DNA from: Clostridiales bacterium
GTDB lineage: Bacteria; Bacillota; Clostridia; Saccharofermentanales; Saccharofermentanaceae
NCBI GenBank assembly: GCA_017513085.1
Contig: JAFWDK010000022.1
Location: 1-64,000 of the forward strand
DNA: 64,000 nucleotides
Direction of reading: 5' to 3'
In this document: in pieces, positions 1 through 8,789 of the stretch
How positions within the stretch are numbered: position 1 is the stretch's first letter
How the letters are laid out: each line of letters begins with the position of its first letter
Notes under the pieces: generated by a model
Database searches by the model: none
The model's input: only the letters and a program-made list of their open reading frames with translations
What the model was told of the DNA's origin: nothing
Position numbers and translations under genes: made by a program

Positions 1-2
1 AT

Positions 3-224
3 GACCTCAGTTCAGCATGGCGAATGGTGGATGCGCCGGAACCGCCAAGATCCGATGACGGTTCATGGGTGCATACGATCAACTGCGTATTCGAAGAGCT
101 CGAAGCTCTTGGTTTATCAATACCGGTTCCAAAGCCCGAACAGAAAAAACGTGGCCGACCAAAGAAGGAACCGCAGGTACAAAACCCAAAGCGTCCACGT
201 GGACGTCCGAGGAAAAACTCCTGA
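3..224 (+). CDS. C-terminal fragment of an AT-hook protein, cut by the window edge
   Basis: An open frame enters from the left edge and ends at a TGA at 222-224. The visible ~73 residues end in two basic AT-hook-like motifs, KKRGRPKKE and KRPRGRPRKN, separated by about 10 residues. AT-hooks bind the minor groove of AT-rich DNA. Similar basic GRP tails occur at the ends of some transposases and regulators, but the part that would decide this lies outside the window. An internal ATG at 24 could start a 66-residue protein, but the frame is open upstream of it, so a longer gene is more likely. The family is not recognised. Confidence 0.5.
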   Translation, partial: DLSSAWRMVDAPEPPRSDDGSWVHTINCVFEELEALGLSIPVPKPEQKKRGRPKKEPQVQNPKRPRGRPRKNS

Positions 225-249
225 TCTGCCGTCATATAGTACGGCAGAT
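224..249 (+). terminator. Hairpin just after the AT-hook gene
   Basis: A perfect 9-bp stem (ATCTGCCGT / ACGGCAGAT) with an 8-nt loop begins at the stop codon. No strong T-run follows, so it may be a weak terminator or an mRNA 3' end stabiliser. Confidence 0.45.
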
Positions 250-280
250 TGGGAAAGCTTTAATTAATCTACTGTTAAAG

Positions 281-315
281 ACCAAACTTGCCAAACTTCT
301 ACCAAACTTGCCAAA
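281..315 (+). promoter_or_regulatory. Tandem direct repeat, operator-like, upstream of first cassette
   Basis: The motif ACCAAACTTGCCAAA occurs at 281-295 and again, identical, at 301-315. The period is exactly 20 bp, so both copies face the same side of the helix. The same arrangement recurs at 4506-4540 ahead of the second cassette. The second copy starts 80 bp before the AGGAGG ribosome site (381-386), against 81 bp in the other cassette. Direct repeats at about two helical turns are typical of head-to-tail binding regulators such as the LytTR family; assigning that family here is inference. The core promoter between the repeat and the gene is not clearly resolved. Confidence 0.6.
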
Positions 316-394
316 TACTTGGAAACATGTTTTCTGTGAATTAAGCACATGATAGATTGTAGGTAATCACAAAAATGGTTAGGAGGTTTTGTTT

Positions 395-844
395 ATGAGG
401 AAAATGAAGCGGTTTTTGGCTCTGTTGACGACAATGAGTATTCTGTCGAGCGTCTACATTTCTGTGAGCGCAATGTCGGTTATTTCCAGTACATTCATAG
501 TTAGTGCTGGTGGAAGTGAATATTCGCAACAGACCTGTTTTCAGTCAACGTACCATTCACAATGCTATATGAGAATGCGAAGTTTTAGATTCAACGGATA
601 CAGCACAAACGTTATGCCAAATGGGTGTCATATTGCATCTCGTCTCTATCTAGTCAGTAATGGTGGTAACTACTATCCGGCTACAACTGTTGCAACATTT
701 ACTGCTCCGACCTCTGTAGGGCAATACAACTACAGTTTTCAAGCAGGCTATGGCGGAGCAGGACAAACATTTATAGCGAAGACAAACAGCACGTCCAGTC
801 TTGCTTTCAATGCTGTAATTGAATGGAAGACCGAACCATATTAA
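395..844 (+). CDS. Small secreted protein, cassette A
   Basis: A protein of about 149 residues with a Sec signal peptide (positive RKMKR start, hydrophobic stretch to about residue 25, Ala-X-Ala-like end). AGGAGG at 381-386 is 8 bp from the ATG at 395, which favours this start over an in-frame TTG at 389. The mature part is rich in Ser, Thr, Tyr and Gly and looks like a small beta-rich extracellular domain. Motifs SAGGSEYS and FRFNGYS recur as SAGGSGYS and FRFDGYS in the gene at 4621, so the two are paralogues. No known family is recognised. It leads a run of three exported proteins, and its strong ribosome site suggests high expression. A bacteriocin-like or surface-matrix role is possible but unproven. 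Confidence 0.75.
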   Translation: MRKMKRFLALLTTMSILSSVYISVSAMSVISSTFIVSAGGSEYSQQTCFQSTYHSQCYMRMRSFRFNGYSTNVMPNGCHIASRLYLVSNGGNYYPATTVATFTAPTSVGQYNYSFQAGYGGAGQTFIAKTNSTSSLAFNAVIEWKTEPY

Positions 845-904
845 TCCTTTGGAAATTTAGTATATTATATATAAATTGATATTCTTAAGGAGTTATCAAG
901 TTAT

Positions 905-2134
905 ATGAATAGAAACGTGCATAAGGCGCATATTTGTATTTTGTTATCGGTTTTGGTAATGCTGACTTCATGTGGAAAAACAACGCCACATGAAGTCAGT
1001 CATTCTGTGCAATACACGGATATAATCACTTCGCGCGAAAACGAATCAAGTGTGGGTAATGATTCTAGTGAAAGCCAGAAGATCAGCTCGAACGATGAAT
1101 TTGTCCCGGATTTTCGTTTGTCTTTTAAGAAAGACATGTTGGTATTAGATTATGGTAAAACTACTGTAAATCTCTATCATGCAAAGTATCCGCTATACGA
1201 TGGAACCCCTTTCGAAGAAGGCTGGATAGTATCAGGTATGGATGATGTTTGCAAGTGGTGCAAAGGTCAGCCTCTGATATCCAATTTGCAAGGCGATGGT
1301 CATCAAGTTGCTGAATATAGTGTTTTAGATAAAGACCTCGTATTGAATAACATTGCGAGTGTACGAAAAGTTCCTGTTAGTGGTACTGTGGACTATCAGG
1401 AAGCGACTTCAGTTCTTGCATCAGATACTGATACTGAATTGCTGTGCTGGACATATAGCTTAGGCGAGTTTCCATGGAAAAACTATGAAAATGAAGAATG
1501 GTTTCAAGTTCCCTCTGAAATGAAACAGGTGGATTATGTGCTGGTCAATAGTCAGCATGTCGATGGAGTTCCGATCCAGAATCGTCCTTGTGGCGTTTTA
1601 GGAGCGGTATATGAATGGGACGGAGTGATAGAACCATCGCGACAAGCAGCCAATCAAGGCTGTATCATGGTGAATCCAAGCAGAACCTGTATATATGATA
1701 TCGGATATAGTCAGTACTCAATCTCCGAAGCGTTTGAGAAAGATCTGGTAGTTAAGAATCCTTCTGAATGTTTAGGCGGAATAGGCAAAGCTTTATCATA
1801 TGCACCGAATTATGTTTCTCGAACATCTGCAGATAAGACCAAGCAGGATTTGCTTTCTATTAATGGGACAGATGTAGAAGTGTACTGTATGGAACTGTCA
1901 TATGCTGTTATGGATCCAAACCCTGTAGACTATGAAAATCGCCAGTCTCACGAATTGACGTTAGTTCCGGTTTGGAAAGTGTATTATACAGTAACTAACT
2001 CAGATAGAGCCAATCCGGATATTGTATTCTGCGGTGAAGTATTCATCAATGCAGTTACCGGAGAGTCTTTATATTCTGAAACATACGGACCGGAGGAGAA
2101 CGAGTTTTTGTTTCCTGGTGCGAAGGAGATTTAA
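905..2134 (+). CDS. Lipoprotein, ~410 aa, cassette A (PepSY/YycI-like C terminus)
   Basis: The N terminus is a lipoprotein signal with lipobox LTSC (Cys about 23), followed by a Ser/Asn/Glu-rich linker, so the protein should be anchored outside the membrane. The last ~60 residues contain VPVWKVYY and, further on, NAVTGESLYS. This 'usable for comparison' tail is matched by VPVWNLYF and DAITGQSLYS in the lipoprotein at 7446 and resembles the C termini of PepSY or YycH/YycI-type proteins. AAGGAG at 887-892 precedes the ATG. The stop abuts the next start with no gap, so the two lipoproteins are co-translated. Function is unknown; with its neighbours it suggests an extracytoplasmic complex serving the small secreted protein. 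Confidence 0.75.
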   Translation: MNRNVHKAHICILLSVLVMLTSCGKTTPHEVSHSVQYTDIITSRENESSVGNDSSESQKISSNDEFVPDFRLSFKKDMLVLDYGKTTVNLYHAKYPLYDGTPFEEGWIVSGMDDVCKWCKGQPLISNLQGDGHQVAEYSVLDKDLVLNNIASVRKVPVSGTVDYQEATSVLASDTDTELLCWTYSLGEFPWKNYENEEWFQVPSEMKQVDYVLVNSQHVDGVPIQNRPCGVLGAVYEWDGVIEPSRQAANQGCIMVNPSRTCIYDIGYSQYSISEAFEKDLVVKNPSECLGGIGKALSYAPNYVSRTSADKTKQDLLSINGTDVEVYCMELSYAVMDPNPVDYENRQSHELTLVPVWKVYYTVTNSDRANPDIVFCGEVFINAVTGESLYSETYGPEENEFLFPGAKEI

Positions 2135-4345
2135 ATGAAAGATTGTTCAAGAAATATATTATCTCTTATCCTTCTTGTTGCGATAACCATGAATACTTGT
2201 GGATGTGGGAAAAAGAACAAGTATGAATACACATCAGGCGCGTATACTTTTAGCTCCTTTGATGTTCCTGAAAAAGAAGGATATGAGTCGATTGTAAAGG
2301 ATATAATTAAAGATGGCGAAAATGTCTGCATTCCGGTTGTTTATGTGAAGTTTGATGAGAGTCTGAACGAAACCGTTGACGTTCGAACAGATATTTATAC
2401 TGTAAACCTCAGTGGAGAAGCCATTTATACTTTGGAGGTTATGGGCGCGCAGCCACCTGCAGCGGTACTTAACAATGAGTATGTTTATCTAGGGTACTCA
2501 ACAAGTGATAATCAAGGCTCAGGAACTGCTATCACAAATGACTCCGCTAGAAAAGTAGCTGTTTTCCTAGATAAAAAAACAGGAAATCTTACCAGAGTAA
2601 TACAAAGTGATGATGAGTTTTCTCCCAACTATATTGTTCCTGTTTCTGATGGATTTGTTCTAGTAGGAGAAACAACAATCTGTAAGTACTCTGAATCTGG
2701 TGTGTTGCAGAGTAAGATTGAGACAGGATTCACTTGTTTTAACGATGCTCCGGGCTTTTTTGAAGATAATGGGCGGTATTTTGTAATTGAAGAAATTGAT
2801 CTGGATACTATTGCGTACCATGAGGTCGATTTTGGAAAGGGTATGTGTACCCGAAAATGCGGAAGTAAGGATATTGGAATAGTATATCCTGGAACTGCCT
2901 GCGGTCCGTACTATTTCAATCCAGATGGAGAATACAAAGTTGATCTAGTTAACATGAAGGCTGGCAGTGTTGCTGATTGGAATAGTATTGATATCCGGCC
3001 TCCTAAAACATCGCTAAACACGCCAAGTAAGAGATATGCTTTGGACGACAATTGTTTTGCAATGAGCTACGAGTATTATAATCGTGCCAGATCAAAAGAA
3101 GTGCTGATATATCATTTTGATCCATCCATAGATAGATCTAAGACTAAGACAATTAAAATAGGCGGTTTTGGAGTATACGATGATTTAATGCTTCAGTGGG
3201 TCGTATATGAATTTAATACTTCGAATACTGATTACCGTGTGGTCATGGAGGATTATTCCCAACGATTTGGAGGTGGCGGAAATCTCGATGATACCGTAAA
3301 AGGGAAACTCAATCTGATGAAGTACTTCAACGAAGGAAATTCACCGGACATATTCTACGGAACACAATTTGATTATGAGTATATGGGCCGAAATGGCATG
3401 GTCGTAGATATGTCAGACTATCTGAAAGAGGAGTCAGGTTTTGATGTAGCATTGACAGAAACAGCAAAAAACTTGTTGTTTGATGGGAATGGTGCATGTT
3501 ATCAACTTTTTGCCTCTTATTATTTAAATGGCTATTATGCAAGTCAGGAAGTAGTCAATTCGGTTGGCGATCTATCACTATCCTCACTTTATTCGTATTC
3601 ACAAGAGCACAGTATCACTCTAACTTCTAATCCGGCAGCCAATACGTTTGATGAGGCTATAGAATATGACTTTGCAGATTTGTGGGGTGCTTATGATGGG
3701 GAGAGGAAAATTACCAGAGAAGAACTAGAGAAAATGATTTCGGAAGTGATATCGATTCCCAGTTCCGACAACACTTTGGCTGTGGCAGATGATGTTGAGA
3801 ATGGGCGTGTTTTGGTTTTTCCAAGCATTTGTAGTTGCTACTATGACGAGGAGGATCGAGCCAATTCATACAGCGGTGACTATGTGTTTATTGGATATCC
3901 TTCTGTACATGGTTCCGTTCATCTTGCAGTACCACAGTGCCTGATGGCAATATCCACATCAGCACAAAATAAGGATAAGTGTTGGGAGGTAGTGTCAAAA
4001 CTATTCTCAGAGGTTGTTCAGAATCAAGCTGTTGTTTCGCAATATGTTCCGGTGACAGAAAAGGCATTGAACACTCTGTGTGAATCTATATTGAACCCGA
4101 AAGAAAGCCCAATCGAATCATGGAGAGAGATGTTTGGAAATAGAGGATCGGGAAATCAAGATATATTGGACAAGTTTCTCGAGAACATTGAAACAGCAGA
4201 TACAATAGCTGTGTATGATTGGGGACTGTTTAGCATAATTACAGACGAGCTGAATAGCTACTATTCTCAGAATCGAACACCGTCACAGATAGCTGAGACT
4301 TTAGATAAAAGATTGACTCTCTACATGCAGGAAAACTACCAGTAA
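2135..4345 (+). CDS. Large lipoprotein with solute-binding-protein-like C-terminal half, cassette A
   Basis: A 736-residue exported lipoprotein (Cys cluster near residue 22-24). Residues ~35-330 look like repeated beta strands, possibly a propeller. From about residue 340 (GVYDDLMLQWVVYEFN) the sequence resembles the start of an ABC extracellular solute-binding protein of the MalE type, with SPDIFYG about 60 residues later and a helical C terminus. It is a paralogue of the gene at 5187 (matching motifs GVYNDEMLQW, SPDIFYG, LYAQENY) and more distantly of that at 36654. No permease or ATPase gene lies beside it, so import is not supported; a receptor or sensory role is as likely. Its ATG directly follows the preceding TAA. 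Confidence 0.75.
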   Translation: MKDCSRNILSLILLVAITMNTCGCGKKNKYEYTSGAYTFSSFDVPEKEGYESIVKDIIKDGENVCIPVVYVKFDESLNETVDVRTDIYTVNLSGEAIYTLEVMGAQPPAAVLNNEYVYLGYSTSDNQGSGTAITNDSARKVAVFLDKKTGNLTRVIQSDDEFSPNYIVPVSDGFVLVGETTICKYSESGVLQSKIETGFTCFNDAPGFFEDNGRYFVIEEIDLDTIAYHEVDFGKGMCTRKCGSKDIGIVYPGTACGPYYFNPDGEYKVDLVNMKAGSVADWNSIDIRPPKTSLNTPSKRYALDDNCFAMSYEYYNRARSKEVLIYHFDPSIDRSKTKTIKIGGFGVYDDLMLQWVVYEFNTSNTDYRVVMEDYSQRFGGGGNLDDTVKGKLNLMKYFNEGNSPDIFYGTQFDYEYMGRNGMVVDMSDYLKEESGFDVALTETAKNLLFDGNGACYQLFASYYLNGYYASQEVVNSVGDLSLSSLYSYSQEHSITLTSNPAANTFDEAIEYDFADLWGAYDGERKITREELEKMISEVISIPSSDNTLAVADDVENGRVLVFPSICSCYYDEEDRANSYSGDYVFIGYPSVHGSVHLAVPQCLMAISTSAQNKDKCWEVVSKLFSEVVQNQAVVSQYVPVTEKALNTLCESILNPKESPIESWREMFGNRGSGNQDILDKFLENIETADTIAVYDWGLFSIITDELNSYYSQNRTPSQIAETLDKRLTLYMQENYQ

Positions 4346-4505
4346 ATAGCAATTAGTATGGGTTTTGTCAAAAGAAGACTCTTCGAATCCTTCTATGAGA
4401 ATAAAGAAGACGAGCGCAGGACAATTCGTACCAGATCCAACCGTATAGCTACAGAGTGTTGTCCTAGCAAATGAGTGATATACTCGCAGATTTCAACAGT
4501 TTGCA
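4346..4505. other. Spacer between cassettes A and B
   Basis: No gene is visible. It contains only a weak, widely spaced inverted repeat, AGGACAA at 4418-4424 against TTGTCCT at 4459-4465. The operator-like leader of cassette B starts immediately after it. Confidence 0.5.
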
Positions 4506-4540
4506 ACCGAACTTGCCTATTTTTCACCAAACTTGCCAAA
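4506..4540 (+). promoter_or_regulatory. Tandem direct repeat, operator-like, upstream of second cassette
   Basis: A degenerate copy (ACCGAACTTGCCTAT, 4506-4520) and a perfect copy (ACCAAACTTGCCAAA, 4526-4540) lie 20 bp apart, as in 281-315. The similarity continues downstream: GAAAC, TGTTTT, TAGATTGTAG, TTAATCAC and the AGGAGG ribosome site occur in the same order in both leaders. This shows the leader was duplicated with the gene and retained, which fits a shared regulator. Confidence 0.6.
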
Positions 4541-4620
4541 TGTGTTGAAACTTGTTTTGTTTGTCTCAATCATGTGCTAGATTGTAGTTAATCACAAATA
4601 GAAATTAGGAGGTAATGTTT

Positions 4621-5097
4621 ATGAGAAAAAGAATGATTAGTGCTATTTGCACATTAGTTGTACTCTTTTCTGTGATGTTGCCGGTTTCTGCGGCGCCAAC
4701 ATCAACTGTAACGAGTGACATTTATTTTTCTGCAGGTGGTTCTGGATATTCGGATACGGCCTATTCTCCGACATACTTATATGTTCCAGGTTCGAATACA
4801 ACATATACGTATTATAACGTTAAGTTGACAGCATTTCGGTTTGACGGCTATTCGCATAACTACAAGCCAGCATATGTTCGGTTCAATTTCCGCCCAGTTA
4901 AAAAGACCTCACATGAATCAGCTGCTGATGTAGCACATATCTTTAATCGATATGATTCGGATTATGGTGAGACATATTCTGGTTGTGCTGTAAGTGGCAA
5001 AAGCCTTGCTATGAAGACTAATACTTCATATTATGAATCTGCTGGATGTGGATTGACGTGTGAATGGTATCTTTACTTGGCGTCACCTGCAAGTTAG
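4621..5097 (+). CDS. Small secreted protein, cassette B
   Basis: A protein of 158 residues with a Sec signal peptide ending near VSAAP (about residue 23). Of two in-frame ATGs, 4621 is preferred: AGGAGG at 4607-4612 is 8 bp away, while the ATG at 4615 would be only 2 bp away. It shares SAGGSGYS and FRFDGYS with the protein at 395 and ends in a comparable EW-containing strand. The mature part is rich in Tyr, Ser and Thr. It has two cysteines near the end (ESAGCGLTC) that may form a disulfide. Family not recognised. It is followed by a strong intergenic hairpin and two lipoproteins. Confidence 0.75.
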   Translation: MRKRMISAICTLVVLFSVMLPVSAAPTSTVTSDIYFSAGGSGYSDTAYSPTYLYVPGSNTTYTYYNVKLTAFRFDGYSHNYKPAYVRFNFRPVKKTSHESAADVAHIFNRYDSDYGETYSGCAVSGKSLAMKTNTSYYESAGCGLTCEWYLYLASPAS

Positions 5098-5135
5098 TAT
5101 ATGATAAGATGGTGTTTACAAGCGGTGAATGGTGG

Positions 5136-5165
5136 CTGAGGGGTAGCGCAATCGTTACCTCTCAG
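5136..5165 (+). promoter_or_regulatory. Strong intercistronic hairpin
   Basis: A 13-bp stem with two G-U or mismatched positions closes on a CAAT loop (CTGAGGGGTAGCG / CGTTACCTCTCAG), followed by TTCTTTT. It sits between the small secreted protein and the large lipoprotein, whose ribosome site GAAGGGA begins only 8 nt later. It may be a partial terminator or processing site giving more transcript of the small protein than of the lipoproteins. Confidence 0.55.
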
Positions 5166-5186
5166 TTCTTTTGAAGGGACTGCATT

Positions 5187-7427
5187 ATGGTTTCAGCTAA
5201 TACGAATAAAAGAATCATGGCAGCAATAGCGACTATGATTGTTGGCGTTTTCATGTGTGCTTCCTGTCTCTGTGCATGCGGAAAGAAAAAACAAGATAAT
5301 TCTTTAACTCGAGCATCCGGACAATATGGATATAGAGGGACTTATATAGATATTCCTTCAAAAGAAGGGTATTTTCTATTAAGTCTAGGAGATGTTTTCC
5401 TTGATAATGATAGATACTGTTTATCGGCGGTATATAGTCATTATGATGATAATGGTATGATTAGTGATTATATTACAGACATTTTCTCTGTTGATATGAA
5501 TGGTACGATCCAGCACACACTTGAGATTTCACAAACGCAGGCAGTCCGCGCAGTATTCGAGAAAGAATATGCTTTTTTTGCATATTCAAACCAGGACCTG
5601 ATAGCTGTTCAAAATGGCGAGAAGGACCAATCACAACTCAAAGCAGATCTGGTTTTCTTTGACAAAAAGACCGGTGAAACGACCCGAGTCATTCATCCGG
5701 ATTTTAATGCGGATGCAGTATTTGTTATTTCGGAAGGGTTCGTTATTGTTGGAGATCGGAGTATTTCCAAGTATACCTCTGACGGAAAACTGCTATCCAC
5801 GTTGCAAACTGATTTTTCTATGATACCTAGAGAAAGCGTTATTTTCGAAGATTCCGGTTCTGTCTATTTAATGACAAGTAATAATGAGTGGATATATGAT
5901 TATTACAAACTGGATTTTGAGACAGGAAAAGCAACATACATCATCGGATCGGATAGCTTGAGTTCGGATGTTGACACATGTTCAGGACAGTATTTCTTCG
6001 GACAAAAGGGAGAATATAGAGTCGATTTGACCAATATGCAGATTCAACCTATGGCTCTTTGGAATGAAATAGATATTCGACCGAAGAAAATGAGTAATGC
6101 TAAACGAAACTTTATTGCTTTGGATGATACTCACTTTGCGCAGAAGACCATATATATGGACGGAACTGGTGAAATTGGTTTCTTCTCCTATGATAATACG
6201 ATCAGAAATGATTATACGCCTATTGTTGTAGGTGGATACGGAGTATATAACGATGAAATGCTGCAATGGGCGATCTATGAATTCAACGTTAACAATGATA
6301 GGTATAGAGTAGTTTTGGAGGACTATTCTGAAGAGTTTTCATATGGTACGCCACAAGAAGCGCAGATGGCTAATCTTAAGTTGATCAAGTATTTTAATGA
6401 TGGACATTCGCCAGATATCTTCTATGGCGATAGTTTTGATTATGATTACTTCGGCCATGCAGGAATGCTTAAGGACATGACGCCTTTCTTTGAAAAAGAT
6501 GAGTCACTTCTGTTTTCGGATTTCACCCCCGGAATCCAGAGCATATTGATGCCGGATGGAGTGCACTGTTATTCGGTTTTTTCAGGATATTACATGGATG
6601 GTTACTGGGGTCAGAGAAAAGACTTTCAAAGTGATCAAGTCAGTTTGAATGAAATACGAAGCAAATGCCAGACTGGTGACAAACGATTTACTGCAGTACT
6701 CTCAGCTCCATGTATTGCCGGAGAATCTTTAACATACAGGTTTGTCAGTTTATGGGGAGCCTACGGAAAACAGAAATCTATTTCGAGAGAAGACCTTATA
6801 GATTTTGTTAACACTACGATTGAATTAGGAATAGATCCATCAGTTTCCTGGGGAAGTGTATGCGATATGAATGATGTCTATGACGGTATTTGTTATCTGT
6901 CTACCGCAGGGCCTTCGGATATTTTCTCTTGGGACAGGGAGACAAAGAAAGCAGAAAATGGATTAATCTATGTCGGGTATCCGTCAATAAACGGTTCTGT
7001 TCATCTTCTTGTTCCAAGTGGATTAGTTGGTATTTCTTCCTCAACAGAGAATGAAGATAAATGCTGGGAATTCATACGAAAACTGATTCTTCCGGATATC
7101 CAGAAAAAGGTTGTTCAATCCGGGAATATTCCGGTTAGAAATGAAGTTCTTGAAATGATGTATCAAAGCGCTATGGATCCCAATAGTGTTGTTGATGAAG
7201 ATATGCGACGCTTTGTTCTTGGCAAGAGTGCTGTAAGTGCAGAGACGATTGAAGAATACAAAAGAATGATTGATTCGATCGATACTATAAGAACTATGGA
7301 CTGGGGAGTATACAATATTATATGTGAAGAAATAGCATCTTATTATACACAAAACCGTTCTGTGGAACAGATAGCGGATACCTTGGATGCTCGACTTAGC
7401 TTGTACGCTCAGGAAAACTACAGTTAA
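5187..7427 (+). CDS. Large lipoprotein with solute-binding-protein-like C-terminal half, cassette B
   Basis: A 746-residue exported lipoprotein with a Cys-rich signal end (LCAC, Cys about 31). It has the same plan as the protein at 2135: an N-terminal half of beta-strand repeats, then a solute-binding-protein-like half beginning near GVYNDEMLQW, with SPDIFYG and a C-terminal helix ending LYAQENY. A conserved MDWGVYNII segment near the end matches YDWGLFSII in its paralogue. GAAGGGA at 5173-5179 is 7 bp from the ATG. In this cassette it precedes the ~430 aa lipoprotein, the reverse of cassette A. No ABC permease is nearby, so the ligand and partner remain unknown. Confidence 0.75.
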   Translation: MVSANTNKRIMAAIATMIVGVFMCASCLCACGKKKQDNSLTRASGQYGYRGTYIDIPSKEGYFLLSLGDVFLDNDRYCLSAVYSHYDDNGMISDYITDIFSVDMNGTIQHTLEISQTQAVRAVFEKEYAFFAYSNQDLIAVQNGEKDQSQLKADLVFFDKKTGETTRVIHPDFNADAVFVISEGFVIVGDRSISKYTSDGKLLSTLQTDFSMIPRESVIFEDSGSVYLMTSNNEWIYDYYKLDFETGKATYIIGSDSLSSDVDTCSGQYFFGQKGEYRVDLTNMQIQPMALWNEIDIRPKKMSNAKRNFIALDDTHFAQKTIYMDGTGEIGFFSYDNTIRNDYTPIVVGGYGVYNDEMLQWAIYEFNVNNDRYRVVLEDYSEEFSYGTPQEAQMANLKLIKYFNDGHSPDIFYGDSFDYDYFGHAGMLKDMTPFFEKDESLLFSDFTPGIQSILMPDGVHCYSVFSGYYMDGYWGQRKDFQSDQVSLNEIRSKCQTGDKRFTAVLSAPCIAGESLTYRFVSLWGAYGKQKSISREDLIDFVNTTIELGIDPSVSWGSVCDMNDVYDGICYLSTAGPSDIFSWDRETKKAENGLIYVGYPSINGSVHLLVPSGLVGISSSTENEDKCWEFIRKLILPDIQKKVVQSGNIPVRNEVLEMMYQSAMDPNSVVDEDMRRFVLGKSAVSAETIEEYKRMIDSIDTIRTMDWGVYNIICEEIASYYTQNRSVEQIADTLDARLSLYAQENYS

Positions 7428-7445
7428 TTAAATGAGGAAATCTAT

Positions 7446-8738
7446 ATGAAAGCGAAAAAGAGTATATCTGTTGTATTGGTCTTTTCATTACTATTTGTGA
7501 CGGCATGTCATTCGAGTTCTTCTGTTGAAAACGATGAGCAGTCGAGGCCAAATGATATTACGCCTATTGTTACTAGTATTACGTCAAAAGAATCTGTTGA
7601 TTCCCAACCGGATAAAACATACTCTTTGCCATCTGTAAATCCTTCAAGGATAGAGATTCCCGAGGATTTGGAGAAGTTATTTGCGGACAATTTCATTATT
7701 CTCGATAACAGCAACGGTAAGGCAAATATCTATGAAATTGATGTAACCGCGCCATTTCACTACACAAGAGAATGGGAAGAAAATAACGGTGAAACTTTCC
7801 GCCAAATGTCTTGGTTTGAAGCAGAAAACTGGATAGGAGATGATAACCTTATTTTTGTAAAAGAGTGGTTTTTGGGGAAATCTTTTCAATGCTATCTAAA
7901 TCCTCAGGATGAAGTTCCACAAGAAGATAATCCACAGATCACATATAGGTCTCCGAAGGATACTTTTGCCGATACCACAAAAAGGATGAGGAGCACAACC
8001 ATAAACAGTATTCCTAATTGGAATGAATTACCATTTATTACGGTTAAGGAACCTGTAGACTCACAGATACAAGTGCCTTTCGTTAGTTTGGATGGAACTA
8101 TTTTCCCACGAGAAGCTTGCCTTGAACCAGGAAAACCAACGTATTTCCCGAAAGAATATGATGAGTTGCAATTGATCGGTCTGGTTGACAAGTATATTGA
8201 CGGAATACCGGTTCTGGGTACCTTGAATATGTTTTCAATTCCGACAGGAGTATACGATTACGGAGACATTCTCCAGACAGCAGAGACAATAGGTATAATG
8301 TCTCAACAGACTATTCCATATAGGAACGAAAACATTGTAATTATCTTAACAAGAACGGGAGACTTTTCGATAAAATCTGAAGTGAAAGCAGATTTGCCGA
8401 TCAAGTCGGTGTTTGAATGTAAAGAGGGCATCGAGGATTCCTTAAACTATTTGTTGAATGTTCCACCATATTATTATTCGATTGAAGATGTACATTTCTA
8501 TGCAGCGGAACTGGTCTATCTCCCACTTAGCAACTTTGATGATAAGACGTTGGATTTTCCGGAAGATGGCAAAACATATCTGGTTCCGGTCTGGAATCTC
8601 TATTTTGAGGCAGGACAATACTGTCCGTACTTTTGTGTAACAATCGACGCTATTACAGGACAGTCTCTATATTCGAAAGAGTATTCATTGAATGACCCGA
8701 GACTTGAGCGACCGGATCCGGAGATGAAAGGGACATAA
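7446..8738 (+). CDS. Lipoprotein, 430 aa, cassette B (PepSY/YycI-like C terminus)
   Basis: The lipobox is VTAC (Cys about 21), followed by a long Ser/Pro-rich linker to about residue 60. The C-terminal region has VPVWNLYF and DAITGQSLYS, matching the lipoprotein at 905; the middle of the two proteins is only loosely alike. A GAGG ribosome site precedes the ATG, and the gap to the preceding gene is 18 bp, so the two are one operon. This is the last gene of the cassette; after it the sequence turns to gene remnants. Function unknown, extracytoplasmic. Confidence 0.7.
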   Translation: MKAKKSISVVLVFSLLFVTACHSSSSVENDEQSRPNDITPIVTSITSKESVDSQPDKTYSLPSVNPSRIEIPEDLEKLFADNFIILDNSNGKANIYEIDVTAPFHYTREWEENNGETFRQMSWFEAENWIGDDNLIFVKEWFLGKSFQCYLNPQDEVPQEDNPQITYRSPKDTFADTTKRMRSTTINSIPNWNELPFITVKEPVDSQIQVPFVSLDGTIFPREACLEPGKPTYFPKEYDELQLIGLVDKYIDGIPVLGTLNMFSIPTGVYDYGDILQTAETIGIMSQQTIPYRNENIVIILTRTGDFSIKSEVKADLPIKSVFECKEGIEDSLNYLLNVPPYYYSIEDVHFYAAELVYLPLSNFDDKTLDFPEDGKTYLVPVWNLYFEAGQYCPYFCVTIDAITGQSLYSKEYSLNDPRLERPDPEMKGT

Positions 8739-8789
8739 ATATGTAGAATTGCGACTAAGAACACGTTTGCAGCGCGATAAGAAGATTTT

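Noticed and set aside
281..315. CRISPR-like array
   Set aside because: Only two copies of a 15-bp motif with 5-bp spacing; this is an operator-like arrangement, not repeat-spacer structure.
395..844. Lactococcin 972-type bacteriocin operon
   Set aside because: The small secreted protein followed by large exported proteins recalls it, but the downstream genes are lipoproteins without multiple membrane helices and no ABC ATPase follows.
2135..7427. ABC sugar or peptide importer
   Set aside because: The large lipoproteins have solute-binding-like halves, but there is no permease or ATPase gene in either cassette.
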